From contig JARGOF010000024.1 of the NCBI GenBank assembly GCA_029212415.1, positions 1-57,821 of the forward strand: DNA of 57,821 bases. Direction: 5' to 3'. Each line of letters begins with the position of its first letter. Positions within the stretch are counted from its first letter, which is position 1. A program made the position numbers and the translations under genes. Positions 15,824 to 23,127 of the stretch are shown here, one piece after another. Under the pieces are notes generated by a model. That model did not search any database and had not been told where the DNA came from. It saw only the letters and a list, made by a program, of their open reading frames with translations. Origin of the DNA: Rhizobiaceae bacterium (GTDB lineage Bacteria; Pseudomonadota; Alphaproteobacteria; Rhizobiales; Rhizobiaceae).

Positions 15824-17652
15824 CGGGTCACCTGTCGTGGTTGTAGCGTATCATGATCAAATTCGACGATCTTGATCGGCTTGCCCTTGGTTTTGGCATC
15901 CTGGCTCTTGATGTCACGGCTGGAATGATCCGGATCGGTGCGAACTGTGGTCGTTTCGACTCGTGCCTGCCTATGTGTGGCGGGTTTCAACGCATCAGGC
16001 ACGACAACCTTCACCCGTACACCATCTGCAGACGCAGACACGCCACGCGATGCAACGGCGGCCTGGCTGGGCAGCAAACCGTATTCAGTCGTCAGACCTT
16101 CTCCGCCTGTCTGTCCGAACATGGCCTCGAGAATGGTTTTGGGATCCAGTTGGCGACCGTCAAATGCATCAAAGGGCGCCCCATCGCGAAATACGATAAC
16201 CCGCGTCGCAAACCCCATGAATTCTTCCAGCTCAGAGGACATATAGACAACGGTTTTGCCCTCCTGGGCAAATTCCTTGAGGTGTTTGTAAAGCTCTGCC
16301 TTGGCGCCGACATCAATGCCGCGGGCCGGATCGTTGAGCACAATGACATCGGGTCGCATGGCAAATCCGCGCCCGATCAACACTTTTTGCTGGTTACCAC
16401 CCGACAGAGACGTGATCTTGTCATCGCGCATGCCGAACTTGATCATCAGGTTTTCGGTTTCGCGTTTGAAAATCGCTCCCAATGTAACGCGATCAATAAC
16501 GCCCAGAATTCCGCCGCGCTTTTTCTCGCGGTAGAGCGGCATGACCATATTCTCGAAGATCGACAGCGAAGCGAAGATGCCTTCGCGCTTTCTGTCGCCT
16601 GATACATACGTGATGTTATGGGCAACGGCCTCGGCGAGATTGCGGACGGGCTGCATTTCACCATGGTTGTCGCGGATCTGGATCAGACCATGTTCTGCCT
16701 CTTGAACCCCTGCCAACACCCGGACAAAACCGTCCTGTCCCTGACCGTCCAGTCCGGCCACACCGACAATTTCACCGCGACGCAATTCGAAATCAAACTG
16801 CTTTCCATCAGGCCAAACAGCCAGATCATTGGCCTTGAGCGCAACCACATTGTCGTGCGGCTGTGGCGCCAGATGGGGATGGTGGGCATCGCCCTGATCT
16901 TCGCCTGTCATCAGGGCAAGCAGGTTTTTCTCGGTAATGTCTTCCGTTTCCAGCACCCCGACGTCGCGCCCGTCACGCAGCACGGTGGCGCGGTCGGATA
17001 TGCGGATCAATTCGGCAATGCGGTGTGTCACGATCAGCACCGTGGTTCCGCCGTCGCGAAGATCGCGCATCTTGGCGAACAGCCGCTCGGTGCTGTCGAA
17101 GTCGAGTGCAGCGGAACTTTCATCCAGAATCAGGATCTTTGGTTCGCTCAAAAGCGCCCGCGCGATGGTGATCCATTGTTTCAGACCAAGGGGAAGTGTT
17201 CCCACCAGGGTAAAGGGATCGACCACTTCACCAGACAATTCGTGCATCAGTTCGGCGGCGCGCTGAACCTTGCGTTCCTGCGACATCTTTTTGGTAAAGA
17301 GGGAATCGGCGCCCATGAAAATATTGTCGACCACCGAACTTTCATCAGCAACCAGGACCTCCTGGTAGACGGTGGATATGCCAAGCGCCCGGCTCTCTGC
17401 CGGTGTTGACGGGGTCTCGCCCAGAATGGAGACTGATCCGCTATCGATCGGCAGGATGCCCGAGACAACCTTTGCCATCGTGCTCTTGCCGCAACCATTG
17501 CCCCCGACAACGGCGTGAATCTCCCCCGCACGAGCAGAAAAGCTCGCGCCGTCAAGCGCGCGCGTCGGCCCGAAGTACTTCTTCACATTGCGCACCCCCA
17601 TCGTACCAGGTTGGGGCGCATGTGTTGTGTTATCTGTGGGTTGCCGGGACAT
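15820..17652 (-). CDS. sugar-type ABC transporter ATPase (RbsA/MglA class)
   Basis: Fused double ATPase that energises the importer. With the start at 17652 it has 610 residues; longer frames would run into the binding-protein gene. The first domain has Walker A GGNGCGKSTMAK and ILILDESSAALD. The second has the degenerate Walker A region GLDGQGQDGF usual in this class, LSGGNQQKVLIGRG and PARGIDVGAK. About 90 extra C-terminal residues follow the normal end (after ILEAMFGQTGG), low in complexity and charged. They include KIVEFD (594–599), the same hexapeptide that opens the lactonase of this operon. No strong ribosome binding site is visible at 17652, so the start is the least certain point. 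Confidence 0.88.
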   Translation of the reverse strand: MSRQPTDNTTHAPQPGTMGVRNVKKYFGPTRALDGASFSARAGEIHAVVGGNGCGKSTMAKVVSGILPIDSGSVSILGETPSTPAESRALGISTVYQEVLVADESSVVDNIFMGADSLFTKKMSQERKVQRAAELMHELSGEVVDPFTLVGTLPLGLKQWITIARALLSEPKILILDESSAALDFDSTERLFAKMRDLRDGGTTVLIVTHRIAELIRISDRATVLRDGRDVGVLETEDITEKNLLALMTGEDQGDAHHPHLAPQPHDNVVALKANDLAVWPDGKQFDFELRRGEIVGVAGLDGQGQDGFVRVLAGVQEAEHGLIQIRDNHGEMQPVRNLAEAVAHNITYVSGDRKREGIFASLSIFENMVMPLYREKKRGGILGVIDRVTLGAIFKRETENLMIKFGMRDDKITSLSGGNQQKVLIGRGFAMRPDVIVLNDPARGIDVGAKAELYKHLKEFAQEGKTVVYMSSELEEFMGFATRVIVFRDGAPFDAFDGRQLDPKTILEAMFGQTGGEGLTTEYGLLPSQAAVASRGVSASADGVRVKVVVPDALKPATHRQARVETTTVRTDPDHSSRDIKSQDAKTKGKPIKIVEFDHDTLQPRQVTR

Positions 17653-17717
17653 TCTGTGTCGGGCACCAATGCGTTTAAACGTTCGGGGGCAATCACAACG
17701 TTGGCCCCGCGCCATTA

Positions 17718-18893
17718 TTATTTTGCGACGTATTTTTTGGGATCGGCAGGCTTCAGGAAGAAGTCGTCCAGATATTCCGGTGAACCGCCCCAACGATCAG
17801 CACCAACGGCAAGCCAATCAGGTGTGTTGAGGCTGCAATCTTCTGCCATGACCTTGGCCAGATCGTCATAGGTCATCTTGATCGGATCAACGAGAATGGA
17901 CTGGATCTTTGGTCCCTGTCCCTGCAGCGTCCGCATCATGATGTTCCAGATCAGCTGCATTTCATCAGCTGGCGGCCAGACCTGATAGGATGCATTGATA
18001 TAATCGGGATTCTGGCGCCAGTAACACAGGGCTCCCAATTCGCCACCGATTGCCACAGGCACGTCACCGCGACCAGACTGCTGGACCGCCCTGAGAACAC
18101 CCATTTCGGCTGCAGACTGAACCACAATGGCATCGAGCTTGCCTGGATGGGTTGCGAGCCATTTCTGCACTTCACCCTGGGCAACCTGGTCAGTCCACAT
18201 GCCGGCAACAGAACCAACAACCTTGATACCGGGTGCGGAGGCCAGGCCAGCCTTCACGCCACGGTCCTGGCTGTCAGAACCGGATGTGCCGGGAATGCCT
18301 TCGACAACCAGCACATTGCCTTCGCCACCGATCTGTTCGGCCATGTTCTTGCCGATTTCAAATCCGGCAACCTGATAGTTGACCGAGGAATTGATCGAAT
18401 AGGGTGATGTCAGGTAACCGGTCAACGAGAACACCGGCACGCCCTTGTCAGCGGCATATTGCACGGTCTGATTCAAAGCCGTTGGATTGGAACAGCACAC
18501 GATGATGGCGTCGACGCCCTGATCGACCAACTGACGCATCTGCTGGATCTGGGTGGAATCATTGAGGTTTGACTGGGTGATGACAACTTCGTCAAGCAGA
18601 CCGAGTTCTTTCCATTCTGGAATGATGACGTTCTGCAATTCGTTCATTGCACCCGCACGCCAGGTATTGCCGGCATAGGAGCTGGCGTAACCGATTTTCC
18701 ATGGTGGCGGGTTCTTGGCGACAAAATCCCGCCAGGCACTGGGGCCAACCGGCTGTGCCGGATCGAGCATATCGGGGTTGTAGAGCCGGGCTGCAACATC
18801 CGGGTTGATTTCATCGACACCTTCGGCCTGAACACCGATGACGCTAAGCGCCAACAGTCCTGCCGCCAGCGCGAACTTGCTGATCAGTTTCAT
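17718..18893 (-). CDS. sugar-type ABC transporter substrate-binding protein
   Basis: Periplasmic binding protein of the ribose-binding (Peripla_BP_4) type, 391 residues from the ATG at 18893, which follows AGAGGAG by about nine bases. The signal peptide is clear (MKLISKFALAAGLLALSVIGVQA). The fold is recognisable from IGYASSYAGNTWRAGAMNEL, QQMRQLVDQGVDAIIVCCSNPTALN and VVEGIPGTSGSDSQDRG. It is the first gene of the importer set, 66 bases before the ATPase gene. The ligand is unknown; the sequence is longer than simple ribose-binding proteins and has extra N-terminal residues (EINPDVAARLYNPDMLDP). Confidence 0.9.
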   Translation of the reverse strand: MKLISKFALAAGLLALSVIGVQAEGVDEINPDVAARLYNPDMLDPAQPVGPSAWRDFVAKNPPPWKIGYASSYAGNTWRAGAMNELQNVIIPEWKELGLLDEVVITQSNLNDSTQIQQMRQLVDQGVDAIIVCCSNPTALNQTVQYAADKGVPVFSLTGYLTSPYSINSSVNYQVAGFEIGKNMAEQIGGEGNVLVVEGIPGTSGSDSQDRGVKAGLASAPGIKVVGSVAGMWTDQVAQGEVQKWLATHPGKLDAIVVQSAAEMGVLRAVQQSGRGDVPVAIGGELGALCYWRQNPDYINASYQVWPPADEMQLIWNIMMRTLQGQGPKIQSILVDPIKMTYDDLAKVMAEDCSLNTPDWLAVGADRWGGSPEYLDDFFLKPADPKKYVAK

Positions 18894-19047
18894 AAGATAC
18901 GTCTCCTCTGTCGTGTTTAAAGACACTTGCCTCCCAAGGAACACTCCGTGGTTGGTACTTTGTGGACATGCATTGCAATGCGCTTCGCAATTCCTTTGCC
19001 GTCCCTATCGTCCGTCCGGTTCAATCGCGACTGGTCGCGCAGGCGGA
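18894..19047 (-). promoter_or_regulatory. possible internal promoter region with 12-bp palindrome
   Basis: A 154-base gap, the largest inside the minus-strand run, separates the lactonase from the transport genes. It contains the perfect palindrome GCATTGCAATGC (18970–18981). The gap could hold a second promoter or an mRNA processing site, so the 13 genes may form two transcripts. No convincing -35/-10 pair was identified. Confidence 0.35.
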
Positions 19048-19983
19048 TCAATCATAAAAATCGTATGGCGCCTTTTGAAAGGTCTCCCAATTGTCCGGAT
19101 CATGGCCAGTCACCAGCATCGCATTCGTATCATCGGCAATGCGCCGCAGTTTGGCGACGGAATTGGCCGCATCGCTTGAAGACACAACCAGACCAGGCAA
19201 GGCCTTGTTGTTCCAGTGGTCCAGCGTATAGGCGGCATCAATCGTCAACAGCACCGGCCCGGTATTGGGCAATGTGATCAGAAAGGACATGTGACCGGTG
19301 GAATGGCCTGGCGTGAAGATGGTGCGGATGGTGCCATCGCCAAAAAGATCAAAATTGTCGGAATATTCTCCGCCAAGGAATTTCCAGTCCAGACCCGGTC
19401 GATCAAAATCGGCCCTGATATAGGCACCCTCGGCAAACCATTGCGGATTGAAGGCGTATTCATATTCTGCCCGCTGGACAATATGCTGCGCCTTGGGAAA
19501 GTGGCCTATGGCCCCTGTATGATCGAGATGAAGATGCGACTGCAGCACATAACGCACATCGTTCGGTTCGACACCGACAAGGCGACACTGATCAACACAA
19601 TTGTCTGCGATATTCATCACCGGATCATAGGCATCGACGACGGCGCCCCAATGCCCACGCTTGTCGATTGCTGCTTCCACGGCGTTTCCGCCATCGATCA
19701 CCACATTGCCCATCGGGTGCTTGATCAGGAACCATGGAACCGGAATCTCGAAATCATCGTCTCCCTGGTTCATCTTGATATATTTGACTTTTGTACGCAA
19801 AGTTCCGGTCTGGAACATGTGCAATTCGATGCCTGAGGAGCGGCGCGTGCGGCGCGCCGGATTCGGCGCATGGCTGCTGAAGACTGGCCGCGGCGCCAGA
19901 TTGCTGGTGCCTGATTTCGACGAAACCGCAGCGCTGTCGACTTCCACCTGCTGGCCTTTATCATCGAATTCTACGATCTTCAT
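19048..19983 (-). CDS. AttM/BlcC-type lactonase (metallo-beta-lactamase fold)
   Basis: Zinc lactonase closely resembling Agrobacterium AttM/BlcC, which opens gamma-butyrolactone and acyl-homoserine lactones. The metal motif HLHLDHTGAIGHF supplies H150, H152, D154 and H155; IVQRAEYEYAF, FTPGHSTGHMSF and LTIDAAYTLDHW follow in family order. From M56 onward the length is 256 residues, the normal AttM length. A 55-residue extension precedes it, Ser/Arg/Pro-rich and starting MKIVEFDD. The longer start at 19983 is preferred because AAGGG lies about ten bases upstream and M56 has no ribosome binding site. The hexapeptide KIVEFD also occurs in the tail of the operon's ATPase. The product 4-hydroxybutyrate would go to the downstream dehydrogenases. 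Confidence 0.92.
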   Translation of the reverse strand: MKIVEFDDKGQQVEVDSAAVSSKSGTSNLAPRPVFSSHAPNPARRTRRSSGIELHMFQTGTLRTKVKYIKMNQGDDDFEIPVPWFLIKHPMGNVVIDGGNAVEAAIDKRGHWGAVVDAYDPVMNIADNCVDQCRLVGVEPNDVRYVLQSHLHLDHTGAIGHFPKAQHIVQRAEYEYAFNPQWFAEGAYIRADFDRPGLDWKFLGGEYSDNFDLFGDGTIRTIFTPGHSTGHMSFLITLPNTGPVLLTIDAAYTLDHWNNKALPGLVVSSSDAANSVAKLRRIADDTNAMLVTGHDPDNWETFQKAPYDFYD

Positions 19984-20020
19984 GAATTTAACCCTTGGTT
20001 TCTGTCTTGCAGATTGTCGT

Positions 20021-20887
20021 TCACGCAGGCGCTGATGACGCGGTCTTGTTTTCGATGATGTGGAGCGCTTCTTTCAGATAAACGGCAAACAGCGGATAGT
20101 TTTCCGACATTGGAAAATGGCCGATATCTTCCATCTCTATGTAGATGCCACCCGGGATCTGACGGGCCGTGTTTTCGGTCGCATCCGGAGGCGTCAGATA
20201 GTCATAGGTACCGGTCATCATGATCACCGGACAGCGTCGCGTGTCGATATTGCCCAACTGCCCGCGCATATCGTGGTCGACCGAGTAGAAATGCAGGTCG
20301 CCTTTGAACACTTCGGCGCCCTGTGTGTAGTAATGCCAAGTCTGCCAACGGTCCATTTCAGGACTTTGCGGCGCCATCAGATCCCACACGCCGGAAGCGC
20401 ATACCTGCGCGGCATTCGCATGGGGATGCCGCCACAGGTCGAGGAAAAAGCCTGGTGCATGTTCGGCGGCTTCAACGGGGATCACTGCCCGGAACTTGTC
20501 GGGATGGTGCAGCGCCAGTTGCAGCGCCACATTGCCGCCAAAGGATGACCCCATGAAAATCGGCCGGTCAAGTTCCAGCGCATCGCAGAACGTGGTGATG
20601 AAATTCATAAAATGCTCAGCGGTCAGAAGATACTCTTCTTTCCACCATTCACGATTCGTCGGCGGATCGGACTTGCCGTGACGCGCCAGATCATAGGCGA
20701 TCACGTCATAATTGGCCGTGATCTCCGGGTCTTCAAGCAATCCGCGCCACTGGTGATTGTGACAGCCTGCCGTGTGCTGGCAAACCAAAGGCACGCCCGT
20801 GCCATTGCGCAGATAGAAGACCTTGTATTCGTAACCGTCGACGTCGATGGTAACGTATCGACCGACTACCGGTGAGTGCTTGGCCAT
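20021..20887 (-). CDS. alpha/beta hydrolase
   Basis: A 288-residue serine hydrolase with the usual order of motifs: oxyanion region PLVCQHTAGCHNHQW, nucleophile elbow FMGSSFGG (S115), acidic residue in MTGTYDYLTPPD and catalytic His in MEDIGHFPMSE. No signal peptide, so it is cytoplasmic. The start at 20887 has GGAG six bases upstream; an ATG 12 bases earlier is in frame but overlaps that site. It sits 37 bases before the lactonase gene and 58 after the SCP2-like gene. It may release hydroxyacids or lactones from esters before the lactonase acts. The substrate cannot be read from sequence. Confidence 0.85.
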   Translation of the reverse strand: MAKHSPVVGRYVTIDVDGYEYKVFYLRNGTGVPLVCQHTAGCHNHQWRGLLEDPEITANYDVIAYDLARHGKSDPPTNREWWKEEYLLTAEHFMNFITTFCDALELDRPIFMGSSFGGNVALQLALHHPDKFRAVIPVEAAEHAPGFFLDLWRHPHANAAQVCASGVWDLMAPQSPEMDRWQTWHYYTQGAEVFKGDLHFYSVDHDMRGQLGNIDTRRCPVIMMTGTYDYLTPPDATENTARQIPGGIYIEMEDIGHFPMSENYPLFAVYLKEALHIIENKTASSAPA

Positions 20888-20945
20888 ACCGGACTCCATG
20901 AAATTTCAAAAATGTCTGGGTGCTTCAACGAAATGGGTGCCGCGC

Positions 20946-21335
20946 TCATACCGGCACACCGACCTTGCGCAGAAGTTCGAATTGAACGGTGAAATTGCGC
21001 AGGTTTTGCATCAGGGCAAGCGTATTGCCTTCGATCTTCAGATCACGGCGAAAACTCGCCGACCAGATGCCGTGAAACATCGGAGCCGGGATCGGCCGGG
21101 CAAATTCACGCCAGGTCTGCGGGCTTGCACGCAGGGCAAAATCATAGGCATCCATCGGGGCAGGATCGACATTGATACGATAAACTTTGCCATCAACCAT
21201 CTCGACGATGACTTTGGCCGTCCCCATGTCCCACAAATAGGTACATGTGAAATATTTGGCCATTGCCCCAATCGTCTGGTCACGATCCGACGCTTCGCTG
21301 AACCGCACGGCCCAGTCTCTCACGCTCATCACCAT
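20946..21335 (-). CDS. SCP2-like small protein
   Basis: A 129-residue cytoplasmic protein with weak resemblance to sterol-carrier-protein-2-type domains: alternating strands such as AKVIVEMVDGKVYRINVD and a DLKIEGNTLALMQNLRNF segment like the SCP2 C-terminal helix. Such domains bind hydrophobic ligands. First gene of the minus-strand cluster, divergent from the IclR regulator. The ATG at 21335 is preferred because GGGGAG lies seven bases upstream. The family assignment is tentative; what is solid is that it is a conserved-looking, correctly spaced gene in this cluster. Confidence 0.65.
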   Translation of the reverse strand: MVMSVRDWAVRFSEASDRDQTIGAMAKYFTCTYLWDMGTAKVIVEMVDGKVYRINVDPAPMDAYDFALRASPQTWREFARPIPAPMFHGIWSASFRRDLKIEGNTLALMQNLRNFTVQFELLRKVGVPV

Positions 21336-21539
21336 AGAATTTCTCCCCGAAGCCACACCGCAATTTTCCGGAAGCCCTCCGGTGACGCGCAGTGTGATCT
21401 GTACAGAACAGGTTCAATACAACCAGCATTGAAGGCAGTTCAGTATACTGAACACATTTCCGTAGACAGAACCATAGCCATCGGGTTAGATACCTGTCAA
21501 GAAAAACATAGATTCAGACTTCGGAATCCGGGAGAATTC
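21336..21539. promoter_or_regulatory. divergent control region between the lactone operon and iclR
   Basis: A 204-base gap with divergent starts on either side (21335 minus, 21540 plus). It contains the perfect palindrome described at 21438–21453 and, just before it, TTCAAT and ATTGAA arms spaced nine bases apart (21413–21433). This is the expected place for IclR repressor control in attJ–attKLM-like loci. Confidence 0.6.
21438..21453. promoter_or_regulatory. perfect 16-bp palindrome, likely IclR operator
   Basis: GTTCAGTATACTGAAC is identical to its reverse complement. It lies 102 bases from the SCP2-like start and 86 bases from the regulator start, in the middle of the divergent region. 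IclR proteins bind palindromes of this size as dimers. It is the best operator candidate for the regulator at 21540. Confidence 0.65.
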
Positions 21540-22331
21540 ATGAAGCACGAAGACTCCAAATCCAAATTGGTACCGGCACTTGAACGCGGAGCGCGAATCC
21601 TTGATCTGATTGCACGCTCAAGGAGTTATCCGAGCCTGTCGCAGATCGCGCGGGAAGTGGGTATCCCCAAGAGCAGTGCCCATACCCTGTGCAACACGCT
21701 GATCCAGCTTGAATTGCTGATTCGCCGTCCCGATCAGACGTTCCAGCTTGGTCCGCACGTCATGCGGTGGTCAAACGCCTTTACCCAACAATCGGATGTG
21801 GCTGCGGAATTTGCCGCCATGTGGGACCAGGAAACCGAATTTCCAGGCGCCACCATCACATTGTCTGTCCTTGATGGCGCTGAAGTGGTCTATATTGCCG
21901 CACGCAACTCGGCCGTCAGCCATTCATTGATCGATTTCAAGGCGGGAATGCGCCTGCCCGCTGCATTCACAGCAACCGGCAAGGCATTTCTCAGTCATAT
22001 GAGCGATTTTGAAGTGCGACGGATTTTTGCCGATGGCCTGCCCGAGCAACGCACCCCCCATAGCGTTACGTCCCTGGAAGACCTCATTTCCGACCTGCAG
22101 TCCATTCGCAAGAATGGATATTCCCTTGACGACCAGCAAGTGGCCGAAGGCATCGTCTGCTACGGCGCCTCGGTACTGGATTCGCGCAACAAGCCGATGG
22201 CCGGCATTGCCGTCAGCGTGCAGGCAGAGCAGGTTTCCGAAGCTGAAAAGAAACGGATTATCTCCAATGTCCAGCGCATGGCCGCGCGGCTGTCGGTGCG
22301 GATGGGTGCTGATATGAAAAGGTCGGCATAG
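21540..22331 (+). CDS. IclR-family regulator (AttJ/BlcR-like by position)
   Basis: A 263-residue IclR-type transcription factor. The winged helix-turn-helix is at about 10–70 (LVPALERGARILDLIA, YPSLSQIAREVGIPKSSAHTLCNTL) and the ligand domain at about 85–255 (VVYIAARNSAVSHSLIDFKAGMRLPAAFTATGKAFLSH). The ATG at 21540 is chosen because GGGAG lies six bases upstream; the open frame continues upstream across the divergent control region without a plausible start. Agrobacterium BlcR, an IclR protein that responds to succinate semialdehyde, sits divergent from blcABC in the same way, so this is probably the repressor of the cluster. Ligand and mode of action are inferred. Confidence 0.88.
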   Translation: MKHEDSKSKLVPALERGARILDLIARSRSYPSLSQIAREVGIPKSSAHTLCNTLIQLELLIRRPDQTFQLGPHVMRWSNAFTQQSDVAAEFAAMWDQETEFPGATITLSVLDGAEVVYIAARNSAVSHSLIDFKAGMRLPAAFTATGKAFLSHMSDFEVRRIFADGLPEQRTPHSVTSLEDLISDLQSIRKNGYSLDDQQVAEGIVCYGASVLDSRNKPMAGIAVSVQAEQVSEAEKKRIISNVQRMAARLSVRMGADMKRSA

Positions 22332-22407
22332 GCAACATCAGACCCGGCCTGTTCCTGCGCTGGATGAGTCACTGGCCGGTAAAGGCAGTCGACCAGGCCG
22401 ATGGTCG

Positions 22408-23127
22408 CTAATGTGCCTCCGGATCGAAGATGTAGCCGATACCGCGCACGGTTTTGATGATCAGCGGCTTTTCCGGATTGACCTCCACCTTGCGCCTTAT
22501 CCGCGATATGCGAATATCAATGCTTCGGTCGAAGGGATCCCAGGAACGGTCATGGGCCTGCTCCAGCAATTGATCGCGTGTCAGGGCCCTTCCCCGGTTT
22601 TCGGCAAAAACCTTCAGCAGACTGAACTCCATGGCCGTCAGCGGCACTTCAGCGCCCTCTTGGGTCGTCAATTTGGCAGCCTCGATATCCAGCAGAAATT
22701 CGCCGAACCGGGCCGATCCGGTTTTTGGTTTATCGCCGCTCCTGCCCTGCCCGTCATTCTGGCGGCGCAAAACCGATTTGATGCGCGCCTCAAGTTCGCG
22801 CAAATCAACCGGTTTGCCCAGATAGTCATCCGCTCCCATTTCCAGGCCGATGATCCGGTCAACCACTTCACCGGCCGCCGTCAACATGATGACAGGCGTT
22901 TGATTGTCGACCCGAAGCGACCGCAAAACTGAAAGTCCGTCCTCACCCGGCATGTTGATATCCAGAATGATCAGGCCGATTTTTTCTGCTTCCAGAACCT
23001 CTCGCAACTGTTTGCCGCTGGACGCCATGGAAACCATGAAGCCGCGTTTTTTGAGATATTCCTGCAGCATTTCGCAGACATCGCGTTCGTCATCGCAAAC
23101 CAGAATGCGCACGTCCCCGTTTTCCAT
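22408..23127 (-). CDS. OmpR-family response regulator
   Basis: A 239-residue two-component regulator: receiver domain (about 5–120) with the phosphorylated Asp in LIILDINMPGEDGL and Lys in DDYLGKPVDL, then an OmpR/PhoB winged helix (about 145–235) with DRSWDPFDRSIDIRISRIRRK and VRGIGYIFDP. The start codon overlaps the stop of the hybrid kinase gene by one base (TAATG), so the two are coupled. It is the natural partner of that kinase. Target genes are not shown; the kinase's own upstream region carries GTTTC direct repeats that an OmpR-family protein could bind. Confidence 0.93.
   Translation of the reverse strand: MENGDVRILVCDDERDVCEMLQEYLKKRGFMVSMASSGKQLREVLEAEKIGLIILDINMPGEDGLSVLRSLRVDNQTPVIMLTAAGEVVDRIIGLEMGADDYLGKPVDLRELEARIKSVLRRQNDGQGRSGDKPKTGSARFGEFLLDIEAAKLTTQEGAEVPLTAMEFSLLKVFAENRGRALTRDQLLEQAHDRSWDPFDRSIDIRISRIRRKVEVNPEKPLIIKTVRGIGYIFDPEAH

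Noticed and set aside
20847-21539. An upstream extension of the IclR protein by 231 residues
   Set aside because: It would run across the divergent promoter and antisense through the SCP2-like gene; ATG 21540 has a good ribosome binding site and the normal family length.
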